Positions 24,649 to 33,423 of a DNA stretch of 33,493 bases are shown here, in pieces; the stretch's first letter is position 1, and each line of letters opens with the position of its first letter. The translations under genes were made by a program, and so were the position numbers. Source of the stretch: Chromatiales bacterium (GTDB lineage Bacteria > Pseudomonadota > Gammaproteobacteria > Granulosicoccales > Granulosicoccaceae); the NCBI GenBank assembly GCA_020631335.1, contig JAHDHK010000025.1, positions 1 through 33,493 of the forward strand, read 5' to 3'. Under the pieces are notes generated by a model. It was not told the origin of the DNA and did not search any database. It saw nothing but the letters and a program-made list of their open reading frames with translations.

Positions 24649-24787
24649 CGGTGGAGGGTATTACTGTGCCGTCCCACATTCAATATCCCCTAAGAAATAT
24701 TCCCGTTCAACGCACAAAACGCAGGCTTCCCACCACAAAGCGAAACGGTAGAATTCACCGTCGCTGCATTTTCGTTAATATCGCCCT

Positions 24788-25861
24788 ATGCAATTGCTCC
24801 ACACCCCGCTTCGCGTTACCGGCCGACACTGTTTGGTGGCCGGTGGTTCACCACAGTCGATCAGACTGGCCGAATGGCTTGCACTACATGGTGCCAGCGT
24901 CACCCACTTCGGCAATGAGACAACCGGTCACACTGCTGTGCACTGTCAGACTGGAACACCGACAGCATCCGATATCGACAGCAGCTGGCTGGTGATTGCC
25001 GCCAGCGACGATAAAAACGCCAATAAAGAGCTGCTTGAGCATTGTGAGCGCACGGCACGATTTTGCTACTCCATCGATCATCCTGAACACGCGAGCTGGC
25101 TGCCGACCCGGCCCGACGCTGAGCCGGGTCGTGTCGCACTGGTTGGTGCCGGTCCGGGTGACCCCGAGCTGCTCACTTTGCGCGCACTGCGTCTGATTCA
25201 GCAGGCCGATGTGATTGTCTACGACAGACTGGTCAGCAAGCCGATCATGGCCCGCTGCAATCCGGCCGCAGAGTTCATCTACGCAGGCAAGGCAAAGTCA
25301 AAGCATACACTGCAACAGGAATCGATAAACAATCTGCTGGTCACACTGGCACAGCGCCCCGCCAATGTTGTGCGGCTCAAAGGCGGTGATCCTTTTATTT
25401 TTGGTCGAGGCGGTGAAGAAATCGAAACGCTGGCAGACCACCGTATCCCTTTTCAGGTCGTCCCCGGTGTGACTGCCGCCAGTGGCTGCGCCGCCTTTGC
25501 CGGCATCCCCCTCACCCATCGGGACTACGCCCAGTCCTGTGTTTTTGTGACCGGTCATCTGCAAAACGGTGAAATCAATCTTAACTGGCGCGAACTGGTA
25601 TCACCGCAGCTCACCGTCGTTGTCTACATGGGGCTGACCGGTCTCGAGAAAATCTGCGCTGCAATGATCGAACACGGTCGGTCAGCCGACACGCCCGCCG
25701 CACTGGTACAACAGGGAACACAACCGGCACAGCGGGTACTGGAGGGAACACTGACCGATCTGCCAGCCATAGTTGCTGCAAACGAAGTATCACCGCCAAC
25801 CATGCTGATCATCGGTCACGTGGTGACGCTGCGCAAAAAACTCGGCTGGTTTAACCCGTAG
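24788..25861 (+). CDS. Uroporphyrinogen-III C-methyltransferase with a shortened CysG N-terminal domain
   Basis: Residues about 113-357 are a complete [46 protein letters not shown] and [21 protein letters not shown]. This makes precorrin-2 from uroporphyrinogen III with two S-adenosylmethionine. Residues 1-112 align with the first part of the CysG dehydrogenase/ferrochelatase domain: [22 protein letters not shown], then a WLVIAASDD block and [11 protein letters not shown]. The glycine loop is altered (GGSP, not GGGxVA) and the helical dimer domain, about 100 residues in CysG, is missing. The total of 357 aa compares with about 457 for CysG. The dehydrogenase half is probably inactive. It diverges from the TusA/YeeE run. 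Confidence 0.9.
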   Translation: MQLLHTPLRVTGRHCLVAGGSPQSIRLAEWLALHGASVTHFGNETTGHTAVHCQTGTPTASDIDSSWLVIAASDDKNANKELLEHCERTARFCYSIDHPEHASWLPTRPDAEPGRVALVGAGPGDPELLTLRALRLIQQADVIVYDRLVSKPIMARCNPAAEFIYAGKAKSKHTLQQESINNLLVTLAQRPANVVRLKGGDPFIFGRGGEEIETLADHRIPFQVVPGVTAASGCAAFAGIPLTHRDYAQSCVFVTGHLQNGEINLNWRELVSPQLTVVVYMGLTGLEKICAAMIEHGRSADTPAALVQQGTQPAQRVLEGTLTDLPAIVAANEVSPPTMLIIGHVVTLRKKLGWFNP

Positions 25862-25911
25862 CAAACACCCCCGAACATCAAACGGCGGCAGTTAACCGCG
25901 GCAATCGGCTA

Positions 25912-26093
25912 AGCAGGTGTTGAAAAACGTGCTGAGCGCCGGCCGGAGAAGACCCCTGACCGCTGTACAAGGACAACCGAAAAAAGCGTAGATTATGTAC
26001 GTGAACATGTTGACCAGGCTGGCGTTCCAGGGTGAATTTAACACCCTCAGACCCAACGCAATCAATAGCGCAATAGTTTTTCAACAGCCTGCT
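25912..26093. mobile_element. MITE-like element, 182 bp, with terminal inverted repeats
   Basis: The left end AGCAGGTGTTGAAAAAC (25912-25928) is matched in inverted orientation by GTTTTTCAACAGCCTGCT (26076-26093); they differ by one base present only at the right end. The 182-bp unit sits between the CysG-like gene and the EamA gene. An open frame of 83 codons on the minus strand runs through it, but it has no ribosome binding site and no known domain. No transposase is present and no clear target-site duplication is seen. It is best read as a non-autonomous element or the remnant of a longer insertion sequence. Confidence 0.6.
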
Positions 26094-26174
26094 AACACTA
26101 TTCGTGGAGATATAAAAACAGTGTCGCACCTGCAGCTGACTATTTATAAAAACTGCTACCGCTAATAATCGATA

Positions 26175-27083
26175 TCACTTGCGACTGGTTATCCACCAAA
26201 CAACACGTCCGTCAATAAACAGCAGCCCAAGCGCAATAATGCCTGCACCCAGAACATCTTTTAACTGAACAAGCTCACCTAAAAACACACTGCCCAGCAT
26301 CATCGCAGTGACGGGTATCAGCAGCGTCACCAGCATGACATTGCTTGGCCCTGCTCTGACCAGTATGTGAAAAAAAACCAGATAGGCCAAAGCAGTACCG
26401 AATACGGCCAGCGCCACCAGCGCCCACAGTGTACCGGTGCCCGGCATTGACAACCGCCAGGGCTGATCAACCAGTGACACAACGACCATCATCACCAGAG
26501 TGGAACAAATCAACTGGCAGGTTGCCGACTTAACCGGAGCAATCCCGCCCAGAAATTTCCGCCCCCACAATGCAGCCAACCCATAACTTAACGCTGCACC
26601 AAGACACAAAGCAATTCCCAGTGATTGGGTGGCATCAACCGGTCCACCTGCTCCCTGCAAAACCACCACGCCGGCAATGCCAAGCAGCACACCGAATACA
26701 CGGTTAACCGTCATACGCTCCTGCCCGAAAGAAGCCATCACAATCACCGTAAACAGCGGTGTCATCGCGTTAATGATAGAAGAAAGCCCGACGGTAATCT
26801 GAGTCTGCCCGGCAAAGATCAGACCGAACGGCAGAACATTATTCAACACTCCCATCCCGATAAACGGATACCACTGCTTAAGGGTCGATGGCATCGAGTG
26901 GCCTGCAAACCAGAACAGAGGTAATAGCGTCAGCGCTGCCAGGGACACACGAACAAGCACTACCGTTAACGGTGGCAACTCACGCACAGCAACACCTGCA
27001 AAAAAGTAAGCACCGCCCCACAGCACAGACAACAGCAGGAGCATTCCCCAGTCATGCCAATCCATTGTTTTGGTACTGTCCAC
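26175..27083 (-). CDS. EamA/DMT family transporter
   Basis: The 302-aa protein has ten predicted membrane helices in two EamA repeats. The first holds LLLSVLWGGAYFFAGVAVRELPP and PLFTVIVMASFGQERM; the second begins near LGIALCLGAALSYGLAALWGRKFLGG. DMT transporters export metabolites such as amino acids, or drugs; this one has no substrate clue. The start is uncertain: GTG at 27083 or ATG at 27065; neither has a good ribosome binding site. It is monocistronic. Confidence 0.9.
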   Translation of the reverse strand: MDSTKTMDWHDWGMLLLLSVLWGGAYFFAGVAVRELPPLTVVLVRVSLAALTLLPLFWFAGHSMPSTLKQWYPFIGMGVLNNVLPFGLIFAGQTQITVGLSSIINAMTPLFTVIVMASFGQERMTVNRVFGVLLGIAGVVVLQGAGGPVDATQSLGIALCLGAALSYGLAALWGRKFLGGIAPVKSATCQLICSTLVMMVVVSLVDQPWRLSMPGTGTLWALVALAVFGTALAYLVFFHILVRAGPSNVMLVTLLIPVTAMMLGSVFLGELVQLKDVLGAGIIALGLLFIDGRVVWWITSRK

Positions 27084-27231
27084 AAGCGCCAGCCGGTATT
27101 TTCAGAAAAGATCAGCCATTCTAACTCGGCAGCACACCGGTATGCTCAACGCTTTCCTGCGACATAAAGGCACTGCGTTACAACACAAAGTGACTACAGC
27201 CACCTTTTCAGCCGTGCGCAGGTAAGTTGAT

Positions 27232-27250
27232 CATAGTCGGGATGACTATG
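27232..27250. repeat. Inverted repeat, possible operator upstream of the EamA gene
   Basis: CATAGTC (27232-27238) and GACTATG (27244-27250) are perfect inverted copies with a 5-bp spacer. The 19-bp dyad lies about 150 bp upstream of the EamA start. An operator role is possible but unsupported by a clear promoter. Confidence 0.35.
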
Positions 27251-27359
27251 CCGGAAACATAGCCTGGAACAGACGAATTAGAATTCAGGCAGGAAAAAGT
27301 GATTACGACTAACGACTAACTCCAACTACCAAAAGAGACTACTGCAGAAAATAATCATC

Positions 27360-27384
27360 TGCCCCGTTATCAGCTAACGGGGCA
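27360..27384 (-). terminator. Terminator of the DctP fusion gene
   Basis: TGCCCCGTTA (27360-27369) and TAACGGGGCA (27375-27384) form a perfect 10-bp stem with a 5-nt loop. Read on the minus strand it comes about 85 nt after the DctP-fusion stop codon and is followed by the T-rich GATGATTATTTT. Confidence 0.7.
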
Positions 27385-27469
27385 ATCATCACGCTATGCT
27401 TTTCTGGTCAGCGCTTCGAACTCTACTGCAATGCGATTAGCGCAAAACACCAAAAAGCACGACTTTTGT

Positions 27470-29317
27470 TTAATAACTACACTGGCTGCCGTCAGGCAGC
27501 AATAGCACACCGTCGCCGGTACGAACCCCCAGATCCAGGCTTTGTGGACAAGGCTTCAGACCATTGGCACTTTGCTGATTCATCGGCACATGCCTGACCG
27601 TGCGGTAGGTATGATCAAAAACGGTGACCAGACCTCTGCCAGACAACAATTGAAACGCATCGCCCACCGGTATGCCACTGATTTTCTGTTGAATAGGCGG
27701 CAGCTTTAAAGCGTACACCCGCTTGGCGGTCTGATCGTCGGTGAGCAGCTGGTAGCCGATATACTTTGACAAATTGGCAATCGTAGAACCCACAGTGGCC
27801 ACACCTTCAAGGTCCCACTCCACCAGTGTTTGCAAAGGATCGGCATTGTAGGCGTTACCACCCTCTCCTCGGGGTACACCAAAGTAGTTCACCCCCTGAT
27901 CGCCGACAGTATCGACAAAAGGTTCTGCCATTTGCTTAGGGGCCACCGCGAGTGCCGGTGCATTCGCGGGTATTTCCTGACCTGCCAGACGATCGTCAAC
28001 AAACAATGCCGCTATACCACCTTTTATCAGCCCTTCCCCACCGGCAACGGCTACCTGATTGGCATCGGCTAACACAGGTTCTGACACAGGCTCTGCTACC
28101 AGTGGCTCTGTCACTGCAATCGCAGGCGCAGTGTCGAGCAGTGGCAGAGTGTTGTTGCTGAAAGTATCCGCACTGCTTTCCGGAGCCAGAGAGGCATCTT
28201 TTTTATTAAACGCATACGTGCTCAGTATTTCGTCTTTCTTTGCCCGCTCCTGTTCTTCGGTCGACGGCGCAAGACTGACCTGAGCCGGTGTGGCACCGGT
28301 CATCAGCGCCTGTTCCGGGTTCTCACCGGTGAGCGCAATTTTCACCAGCGAGTAAATTTCTCTGCCCGGTCGCCCATTGTTTTCCTGTTCATTAATCCAT
28401 TCCATAGCGGCAGGCTTTTCTACCCGATCTCTGAAATAGTTAAGCTCAAGCTCATTAAAGGTAACCTTCTCTATATTGAGTTTGTCCAGCACCGGCCCCC
28501 AGGACTCGCGCATGTTGAACTCGTAGTGACCGATATAGTAGTCGAGTGCTTCGTTAATAGAGCCATAAAGCGCATCGCGATGGGCTGCACTGAGCTGACT
28601 CACCGCATCAATGTTGGCCACCACCGGACAGTTCACTGTGCCGGGGTTCAGGTTGGTCGTCCACCAGTTAGCGCTGGCCACTGTACCGAACGACATGTGC
28701 GCGTGCGGGGCAAATGCGACAGCGTTGATCTGTCCGGTTTCAAGTGCCTGCCTGACCTCGGTGGCAATGATCGGACTGGGGTTTGCACCCAGCGCGTCCA
28801 TCGCCTTGCCGATACCGCCGGTCGCACGGACGTTTAGCCCGGCAAGCTGCATTAATGACAACGGCGCATCACCAACACCGATCAGGTTATATTGCGGCAG
28901 TGGCGAAGGCATTAATGCAATTGCATTCCACTTTCTAAAATCTTCGCGCACTGCCGGGTGGCGATAAAGCCACTGACTGATCGTGCGCTCTTCATCGAGC
29001 GTACTCACTCCTAGAAACGGCAATTCGAGCACGGTAATCGAAGGGTTCTTCTCTTTGTGGTAGCCCGCACAGAACTGAGCCATTTCAAACTGACCGGCGG
29101 CTATGCCTTCGAGATTTTCCCGGGGCTTGGCAAGCCCGCCGTAGGAGAGGTTCAAGATGAATTCTCCGTTAGTTTTGCGAGCAACCAGCTCCGAAAGCTT
29201 CTCGACATGCTCAGTGAAAGCGCGTCTCTTCCCCCAAAGCGAAACATCCCAGGTCACCTGCTCGGCAAAACCGGCGATCGGAAAGAGCAGTAAAATTATT
29301 ATTCTTATGTATCTCAT
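27470..29317 (-). CDS. TRAP-type (DctP) binding protein fused to a PilL/TcpQ/STN-like domain
   Basis: The 615-aa protein has a signal peptide (about 1-18, ending GFA). Residues about 20-330 are a DctP-type binding protein: LSYGGLAKPRENLEGIAAGQFEMAQF, then LNVRATGGIGKAMDALGANPSPI, then VRQALETGQINAV. A Pro/Ala/Glu-rich linker (about 335-495) follows. Residues about 497-578 resemble the PilL N-terminal/TcpQ/STN type: TVGSTIANLSKYIGYQLL, VYALKLPPIQQ, IPVGDAFQLLSG, and TVFDHTYRTVRHV. A C-terminal tail with two Cys ends the protein. No DctQ or DctM gene is nearby, so it is not part of an ordinary TRAP importer here. Location is periplasmic. Confidence 0.87.
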   Translation of the reverse strand: MRYIRIIILLLFPIAGFAEQVTWDVSLWGKRRAFTEHVEKLSELVARKTNGEFILNLSYGGLAKPRENLEGIAAGQFEMAQFCAGYHKEKNPSITVLELPFLGVSTLDEERTISQWLYRHPAVREDFRKWNAIALMPSPLPQYNLIGVGDAPLSLMQLAGLNVRATGGIGKAMDALGANPSPIIATEVRQALETGQINAVAFAPHAHMSFGTVASANWWTTNLNPGTVNCPVVANIDAVSQLSAAHRDALYGSINEALDYYIGHYEFNMRESWGPVLDKLNIEKVTFNELELNYFRDRVEKPAAMEWINEQENNGRPGREIYSLVKIALTGENPEQALMTGATPAQVSLAPSTEEQERAKKDEILSTYAFNKKDASLAPESSADTFSNNTLPLLDTAPAIAVTEPLVAEPVSEPVLADANQVAVAGGEGLIKGGIAALFVDDRLAGQEIPANAPALAVAPKQMAEPFVDTVGDQGVNYFGVPRGEGGNAYNADPLQTLVEWDLEGVATVGSTIANLSKYIGYQLLTDDQTAKRVYALKLPPIQQKISGIPVGDAFQLLSGRGLVTVFDHTYRTVRHVPMNQQSANGLKPCPQSLDLGVRTGDGVLLLPDGSQCSY

Positions 29318-29637
29318 AGTCGCACCAATTTCAGCTATTCCCGGGCGTTTAGTGGCGTTGGGGCACTGGTTAAAAAATCACGTCGACGGCTTACTCAGGC
29401 AATTCAACACCTCAGACAACTGCTTACATCCGCCGTCAAACCAATGCGTTTGTCAATCCCTTCATTCTAAACATTTGCGCGAAGAGTTTGATGGACAAAT
29501 GTAAAGGTTTTGAATCACTGAAATTGACAGGCCAAAGCCTGTTTCCGACCCGGCTATAAGGCCAGCCCTGATATCGAAAGATCGGAATCCGAAGGACTCT
29601 CTGCGACGGTCAGACACCCGCTGGAACAACAAATGAT
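29318..29637. other. Intergenic stretch upstream of the DctP fusion
   Basis: Apart from a short hairpin (29527-29542), I see no gene or clear promoter in this 320-bp stretch. The promoter of the minus-strand DctP fusion gene should lie in its left part, but no good pair of hexamers is visible. Confidence 0.5.
29527..29542 (-). terminator. Small hairpin downstream of the propeller lipoprotein gene
   Basis: ACAGGC (29527-29532) and GCCTGT (29537-29542) form a perfect 6-bp stem around a 4-nt loop. On the minus strand it lies about 95 nt after the lipoprotein stop and is followed by CAATTTC, with only a short T-run. It may end the DUF1989-deacetylase-lipoprotein unit. Confidence 0.3.
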
Positions 29638-31098
29638 TTACGGTTGAGAGTAACCGGGTAACTCAACAACATAACTGTCAACAGAACCCGAGTCATACCA
29701 GTCCGACCCGAACAAAATTCTGGTGCCTGAAGGGCTCAAGGTGGCGTGCGGCTCACCAAAGTAAGGCTCATAGCCACCGTTGAGCGCGTTTTTACCGAAA
29801 GAACGATGATGTGCCAGCCGACAGATCACAGGCTCACTGCCGGCAGTTTCGGCAAGGTAGATCTCGGACAACAATGGTGGTGCTAACCGGTTACCGGCCA
29901 GGTAGCGCATTTGCGGCATTGACCCGATACTGGACATAGCCACCCTGCCGGGGTGAGCCACAGACAACGCAGACATATGCGTACTACTGGTCGGATACGG
30001 GTAGCCGCTCTGTTGCCCGATAATATTGCGGCACTCCCCACTGACAAGATTGTGTTGCACCAAATGCCCAACACCCTTATCCGGATCGCCGGAACACCCG
30101 CGAGGGCTTGACCCGAACGCCACCTGATACAACGCTGCCTGCCCGGCAGCGGTTTGCCCCAGACTCGAATGCTCTATGGACGACTTCATATCCGGCTTTA
30201 CAGATAACGGCAATAACTCCTGATCAAGCACTGCCCCCTGAAACCAGAATAATTGTCCCGTCGGGGTCGGCACAGGTGCAGTGCGTGCCTCCCATGGTGT
30301 GCCTTCACCAACCGCCTGCACTGTGACTTCATCTGTGCTTACACGATACGAAAATATCACCGGTTGATCATTATCTGCCCGACAGCGAAAACCGAACCAG
30401 TCATCATTGTAAGACTGCATATGCACATCACTGCCGGCAACCGGGAGTGAACTGCCACACCACCGGGTAAAGTCTGCAATAACAACCGATTCATCGGTGT
30501 TGACGTTGAGCTTTTTAAACTGACCGAAATCACTTGCGCCGGCACTAACAAAATATAATTCGTCGGGTTGGCTATGACTCCAGAACACCTCTTCAATATC
30601 AGACGGTCTTATGTTCAGCCGACGGATCAATTCGTAAGAGTGGCCATCTCTCAACTCATGGCCGGTGTATGCGCTGGAACTGACATACAACAATAACAAC
30701 GATTCGTCAGCATTCCATGCCTGCATGGTGCTGTACGCAGGCTTTCTCACCTCTCCGACATTACTTGAAGAAATACGTACAACCGTAGCGCCAAGCGCTG
30801 GATCGATATACCGCACACCGGGTTCGGGTTTAGCCAGCTTTTTTATTATGGTTTGGCGGCTATCCGCTACACCGGCACTGCAAATACCCACCGTGGATAC
30901 ATTGATCGACTTTTCACCCGGCAACGACACCGCAGCCGCCGGCAATTCGTTTGGCTTCAATAAGGTGCCAGCCTTGCCTGCCATACAACCGCTTATCAAA
31001 GCCGGTATCACACCACAGCCGATGGCAGAGCGTACAAACTTAAGTGCGAGCCTGCCGCAACACGCCTCCGTGAGCCGGCACGGTTTATTCAATGTCAC
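29638..31098 (-). CDS. Putative lipoprotein with a beta-propeller-like body
   Basis: The likely start is GTG at 31098, giving 486 aa. It places a lipoprotein signal at the N-terminus (FVRSAIGCGVIPALISGC, Cys of LISGC as lipidation site) and begins 16 nt after the deacetylase stop. The frame is open further upstream, but that part lies within the deacetylase gene. The mature protein is rich in repeated strands with Trp and Asp turns (YSTMQAWNADESLLLLY, EEVFWSHSQPDELYFV, HATLSPSGTRILFGSDWY), as in WD40/TolB-type or oligogalacturonate-lyase-type propellers. No family is certain. It is the last gene of a three-gene run. Confidence 0.72.
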   Translation of the reverse strand: MTLNKPCRLTEACCGRLALKFVRSAIGCGVIPALISGCMAGKAGTLLKPNELPAAAVSLPGEKSINVSTVGICSAGVADSRQTIIKKLAKPEPGVRYIDPALGATVVRISSSNVGEVRKPAYSTMQAWNADESLLLLYVSSSAYTGHELRDGHSYELIRRLNIRPSDIEEVFWSHSQPDELYFVSAGASDFGQFKKLNVNTDESVVIADFTRWCGSSLPVAGSDVHMQSYNDDWFGFRCRADNDQPVIFSYRVSTDEVTVQAVGEGTPWEARTAPVPTPTGQLFWFQGAVLDQELLPLSVKPDMKSSIEHSSLGQTAAGQAALYQVAFGSSPRGCSGDPDKGVGHLVQHNLVSGECRNIIGQQSGYPYPTSSTHMSALSVAHPGRVAMSSIGSMPQMRYLAGNRLAPPLLSEIYLAETAGSEPVICRLAHHRSFGKNALNGGYEPYFGEPHATLSPSGTRILFGSDWYDSGSVDSYVVELPGYSQP

Positions 31099-31114
31099 AG
31101 CAAAGCCCGCCGCT

Positions 31115-32002
31115 TCACGATAAAACCGGTTTCTTATAATAGGGAAGATGCTCAACCCGAATCGCTTCATTATCATCCTGATGTTGCTTGCGAACGTACG
31201 CAGCAATCTCATGCAATGGCGCGAACCAGACATCTCCTTTTTCCAGCACGCTCTCCAGCCACTTTTCCACCTGCTTCCATCGCGCAGGTCTGCCGGTAAG
31301 AAACGGATGCCAGATCGCCATCCAGAATCCGCCGTCTTCATACTGTGCGTCGAACTCTTCCCAGAACGGCTGCACACCCACCGAAGGTGCGGCAACCGGC
31401 ATTAAGTAACCGATCTCATCGTAGTGTGCGAACTGCGGCCAGTCATCACTGCCCCAGTGTACCGGCAACTCAACCAGATCTCCGGCAGCGGTCTTCATCA
31501 TGTACGGAATATCATCTGCCATCAACGAGCTGTCATAGCTGAAATTATGTTCAACCAGTAAATCTATCACCGCCTGATTGACGTTATACACCGGCGCACG
31601 ATACCCGAGCGGCGTATTTCCGATCACACTTTTGTGTGATGCCAGCGCTCTCTCAAACCACTCGCGCTGTTCATCTGCCGAATGACTGGTCGGATCTTCA
31701 TGCAGATATCCGTGATGACCGATTTCGTGGCCATCCTTCAGAATAGCTTCCATCGCCTCAGGGTATTGCTCAACGCACCAGCCGGGTGCAAAAAAGGACT
31801 GCTTTAACCCTAAGCGCCGGTACGTTTCGAGTATGCGCGGCACCGCAACCGTGGGGCCGTACTTCCCCATACTAATCGGATACAAACGATCGTGTCCGTC
31901 CTTCGGACGCGATATATGTATGAGGCTGTCCGCGTCTACATCAAACGTAATTGCACAGGCACATCTGGCACCGTTCGGCCACGTGATTGCTCGCCTACTC
32001 AT
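31115..32002 (-). CDS. Polysaccharide deacetylase-fold hydrolase (PuuE/PgdA type)
   Basis: The 295-aa protein has the NodB homology fold: a first motif ITFDVDAD (Asp21, Asp23), the metal-binding block HEIGHHGYLHEDP (His92, His96, His97, His101), and a GYRAPVYN motif. The HHGYLHEDP pattern is that of the PuuE/HpPgdA-like group, which includes cofactor-independent allantoinase and cyclic imidases as well as peptidoglycan deacetylases. There is no signal peptide, so a cytoplasmic C-N hydrolase acting on a ureide or imide is more likely than a cell-wall enzyme. It lies 55 bp downstream of the DUF1989 gene and 16 nt upstream of the lipoprotein start. Confidence 0.87.
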   Translation of the reverse strand: MSRRAITWPNGARCACAITFDVDADSLIHISRPKDGHDRLYPISMGKYGPTVAVPRILETYRRLGLKQSFFAPGWCVEQYPEAMEAILKDGHEIGHHGYLHEDPTSHSADEQREWFERALASHKSVIGNTPLGYRAPVYNVNQAVIDLLVEHNFSYDSSLMADDIPYMMKTAAGDLVELPVHWGSDDWPQFAHYDEIGYLMPVAAPSVGVQPFWEEFDAQYEDGGFWMAIWHPFLTGRPARWKQVEKWLESVLEKGDVWFAPLHEIAAYVRKQHQDDNEAIRVEHLPYYKKPVLS

Positions 32003-32057
32003 GTGAATTATTCTCCGTTACGGGGTGTGGAAAACAGCCCGGGTGTGCCGCGTTTGA

Positions 32058-32787
32058 TCACACACAATCCACTTTAAAGTGCAGCTCGACAGGATCACAG
32101 TCATCACCATTGACCGGAGTGATATCCTGAGGGCATGCCGACATCACCGCGATTAGATCCATTTCTGCACGAAATTTTATCGTATCACCGGCGCTCGATA
32201 CCGGGGCCAGCCACTGTATGCTGCCATCCTGCGCAACCGGTATATTCATCCACAAATTAAACGGCGCCGGTATCAAAGGCAATTCCCTGCCAATTACCGA
32301 CAGTGCCATGCTTAAATTATCTGCGCAGTTGTCATGATACTCGGTACAACCCAACTGCTGATAACGCTGATGGTCGCACGATGCGATGACAGTATCATGC
32401 ACACCGGGTGAGGTATCCTCGACGATTGTCAGCATCGGTGCCCGCTCGCTGGACACAAGCGTATCCACATTTTGGAAAAATTGACCCCAGAGCAGTGTGT
32501 ACATGATGCATAGATAAATACTCACTCAAATCGACGCTCGAAAACGCCCAGAAGTCACACACCTGTGTACCATGCGTGTTGACGACAGAAAGCAGCTGCC
32601 CCCGCCCCACCTGCACCGCCACACCACAACGCGCCGGTATCGTGTATAGCCTGCCCGGCTCAGGTGCACCGGTCGCCGAAATCGCAATCGACAAACTGCC
32701 ATTAGTACCATGGGGAATATTGTCTTTTACAGCCCGCTCCATAAAAGCGCTCCGGTAAGCAAAATATCTGTGCCGCATTATCCACAA
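32058..32787 (-). pseudogene. DUF1989 (urea carboxylase-associated) gene broken by a frameshift
   Basis: Two frames together encode one DUF1989 protein. The first (start 32787, or 32742) gives TIPARCGVAVQVGRGQLLSVVNTHGTQVCDFWAF and EYLSMHHVHTALGSIFPK. The second gives VDTLVSSERAPMLTIVEDTSPGVHDT, GCTEYHDNCADN, NLWMNIPV and AEMDLIAVMSACPQD. The switch is near 32465-32473, after the Pro-Lys codons: skipping one T (minus strand) restores PK-VDTLV. DUF1989 proteins accompany urea carboxylase and related C-N metabolism genes. The break could be a real pseudogenising indel or a sequencing error. The N-terminal frame alone runs into unrelated sequence and stops at 32395. Confidence 0.88.
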
Positions 32788-33039
32788 GACACTCCGGTAA
32801 AAACAGCCAATATTCGATCAACACAATACAACCCATATTTTCAGGCATCTGTGCGTGGATAACTGGGTGCGTTTTTTCCAGCACTTGTTCAATCTGGAAG
32901 ACGGCTGAGAGTTACCGGGTTTTATACAAAGGCACTAATTGACTGCAGTCAGTATTCGATTACGCTTTGTTTGTACTGCGGGTCACCAGTCAAGCCGGCA
33001 CACCATCACCCGTTCCGCCCCACGGTATTGTGCCTATTT
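32788..33039. other. Intergenic stretch between the DUF1989 and DUF1851 genes
   Basis: I see no gene here. Both neighbours are read on the minus strand, so the region should carry the end of the DUF1851 unit and the promoter of the DUF1989 unit. No clear terminator or promoter is visible. Confidence 0.4.
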
Positions 33040-33423
33040 TTACTTCTTCAGCTTGAACCTGATTTTGGCGCCATCTTCAAGGTCTTTAATTTGAAAGGCG
33101 ATATCGCCGGACAAGCGTATAATTTCAATAAGCGGCGCTGTTTTTATGTTGGCCACACCATATTCACCACCCAGAGGTCCCGGGGTAACAAGACAATACT
33201 TATCACCTTCCCCCGGCTCTCCCAGATGATTCTGCGTACGCTCAACCAATAAACGCATATACCAGTCTTCAAGAAACTCCGGGTCTTTCAGCAAAGTGTC
33301 CAGCGCCACCTGAGAGGCCGCCACTACCTCACAGTAGAGATCCTCCGGGCACAAACGCCAAAACTTACCCTGCGTATCTTCCAGAATCAGATTTCCAAAA
33401 GCATTTTCAGAAACCACTCTCAC
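33040..33423 (-). CDS. DUF1851 (Tdi1-like) protein, start uncertain
   Basis: The 127-aa frame from GTG 33423 shows the DUF1851 layout. SENAFGNLILEDTQGKFWRLCPEDLYCEVVA opens it, and GGEYGVANIKTAPLIEIIRLSGDIAFQIKDLEDGAKIRFKL closes it. The family includes the T6SS immunity protein Tdi1 and many free-standing relatives. The reading frame stays open upstream through WGGAGIDPV, which also looks like family sequence, so the true start is probably further right. An ATG at 33473 lies in another frame. No effector or secretion genes are in the window, so an immunity role is not claimed. Confidence 0.75.
   Translation of the reverse strand: MRVVSENAFGNLILEDTQGKFWRLCPEDLYCEVVAASQVALDTLLKDPEFLEDWYMRLLVERTQNHLGEPGEGDKYCLVTPGPLGGEYGVANIKTAPLIEIIRLSGDIAFQIKDLEDGAKIRFKLKK

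Larger units (their letters stand above)
27084..27469. other. Intergenic stretch between the EamA gene and the DctP fusion
   Basis: No convincing gene lies in this stretch. It holds a terminator-like hairpin (27360-27384), a perfect 7-bp inverted repeat (27232-27250) and a short tandem duplication (ACGACTA twice, near 27306-27319). Confidence 0.55.

Noticed and set aside
25878-26129. Open frame of 83 codons on the minus strand in the MITE-like element
   Set aside because: No ribosome binding site, no recognisable domain, and it covers both inverted ends, so it is a chance frame.
31099-31395. Possible N-terminal extension of the propeller lipoprotein
   Set aside because: It overlaps the deacetylase gene in another frame and precedes a clear signal peptide.
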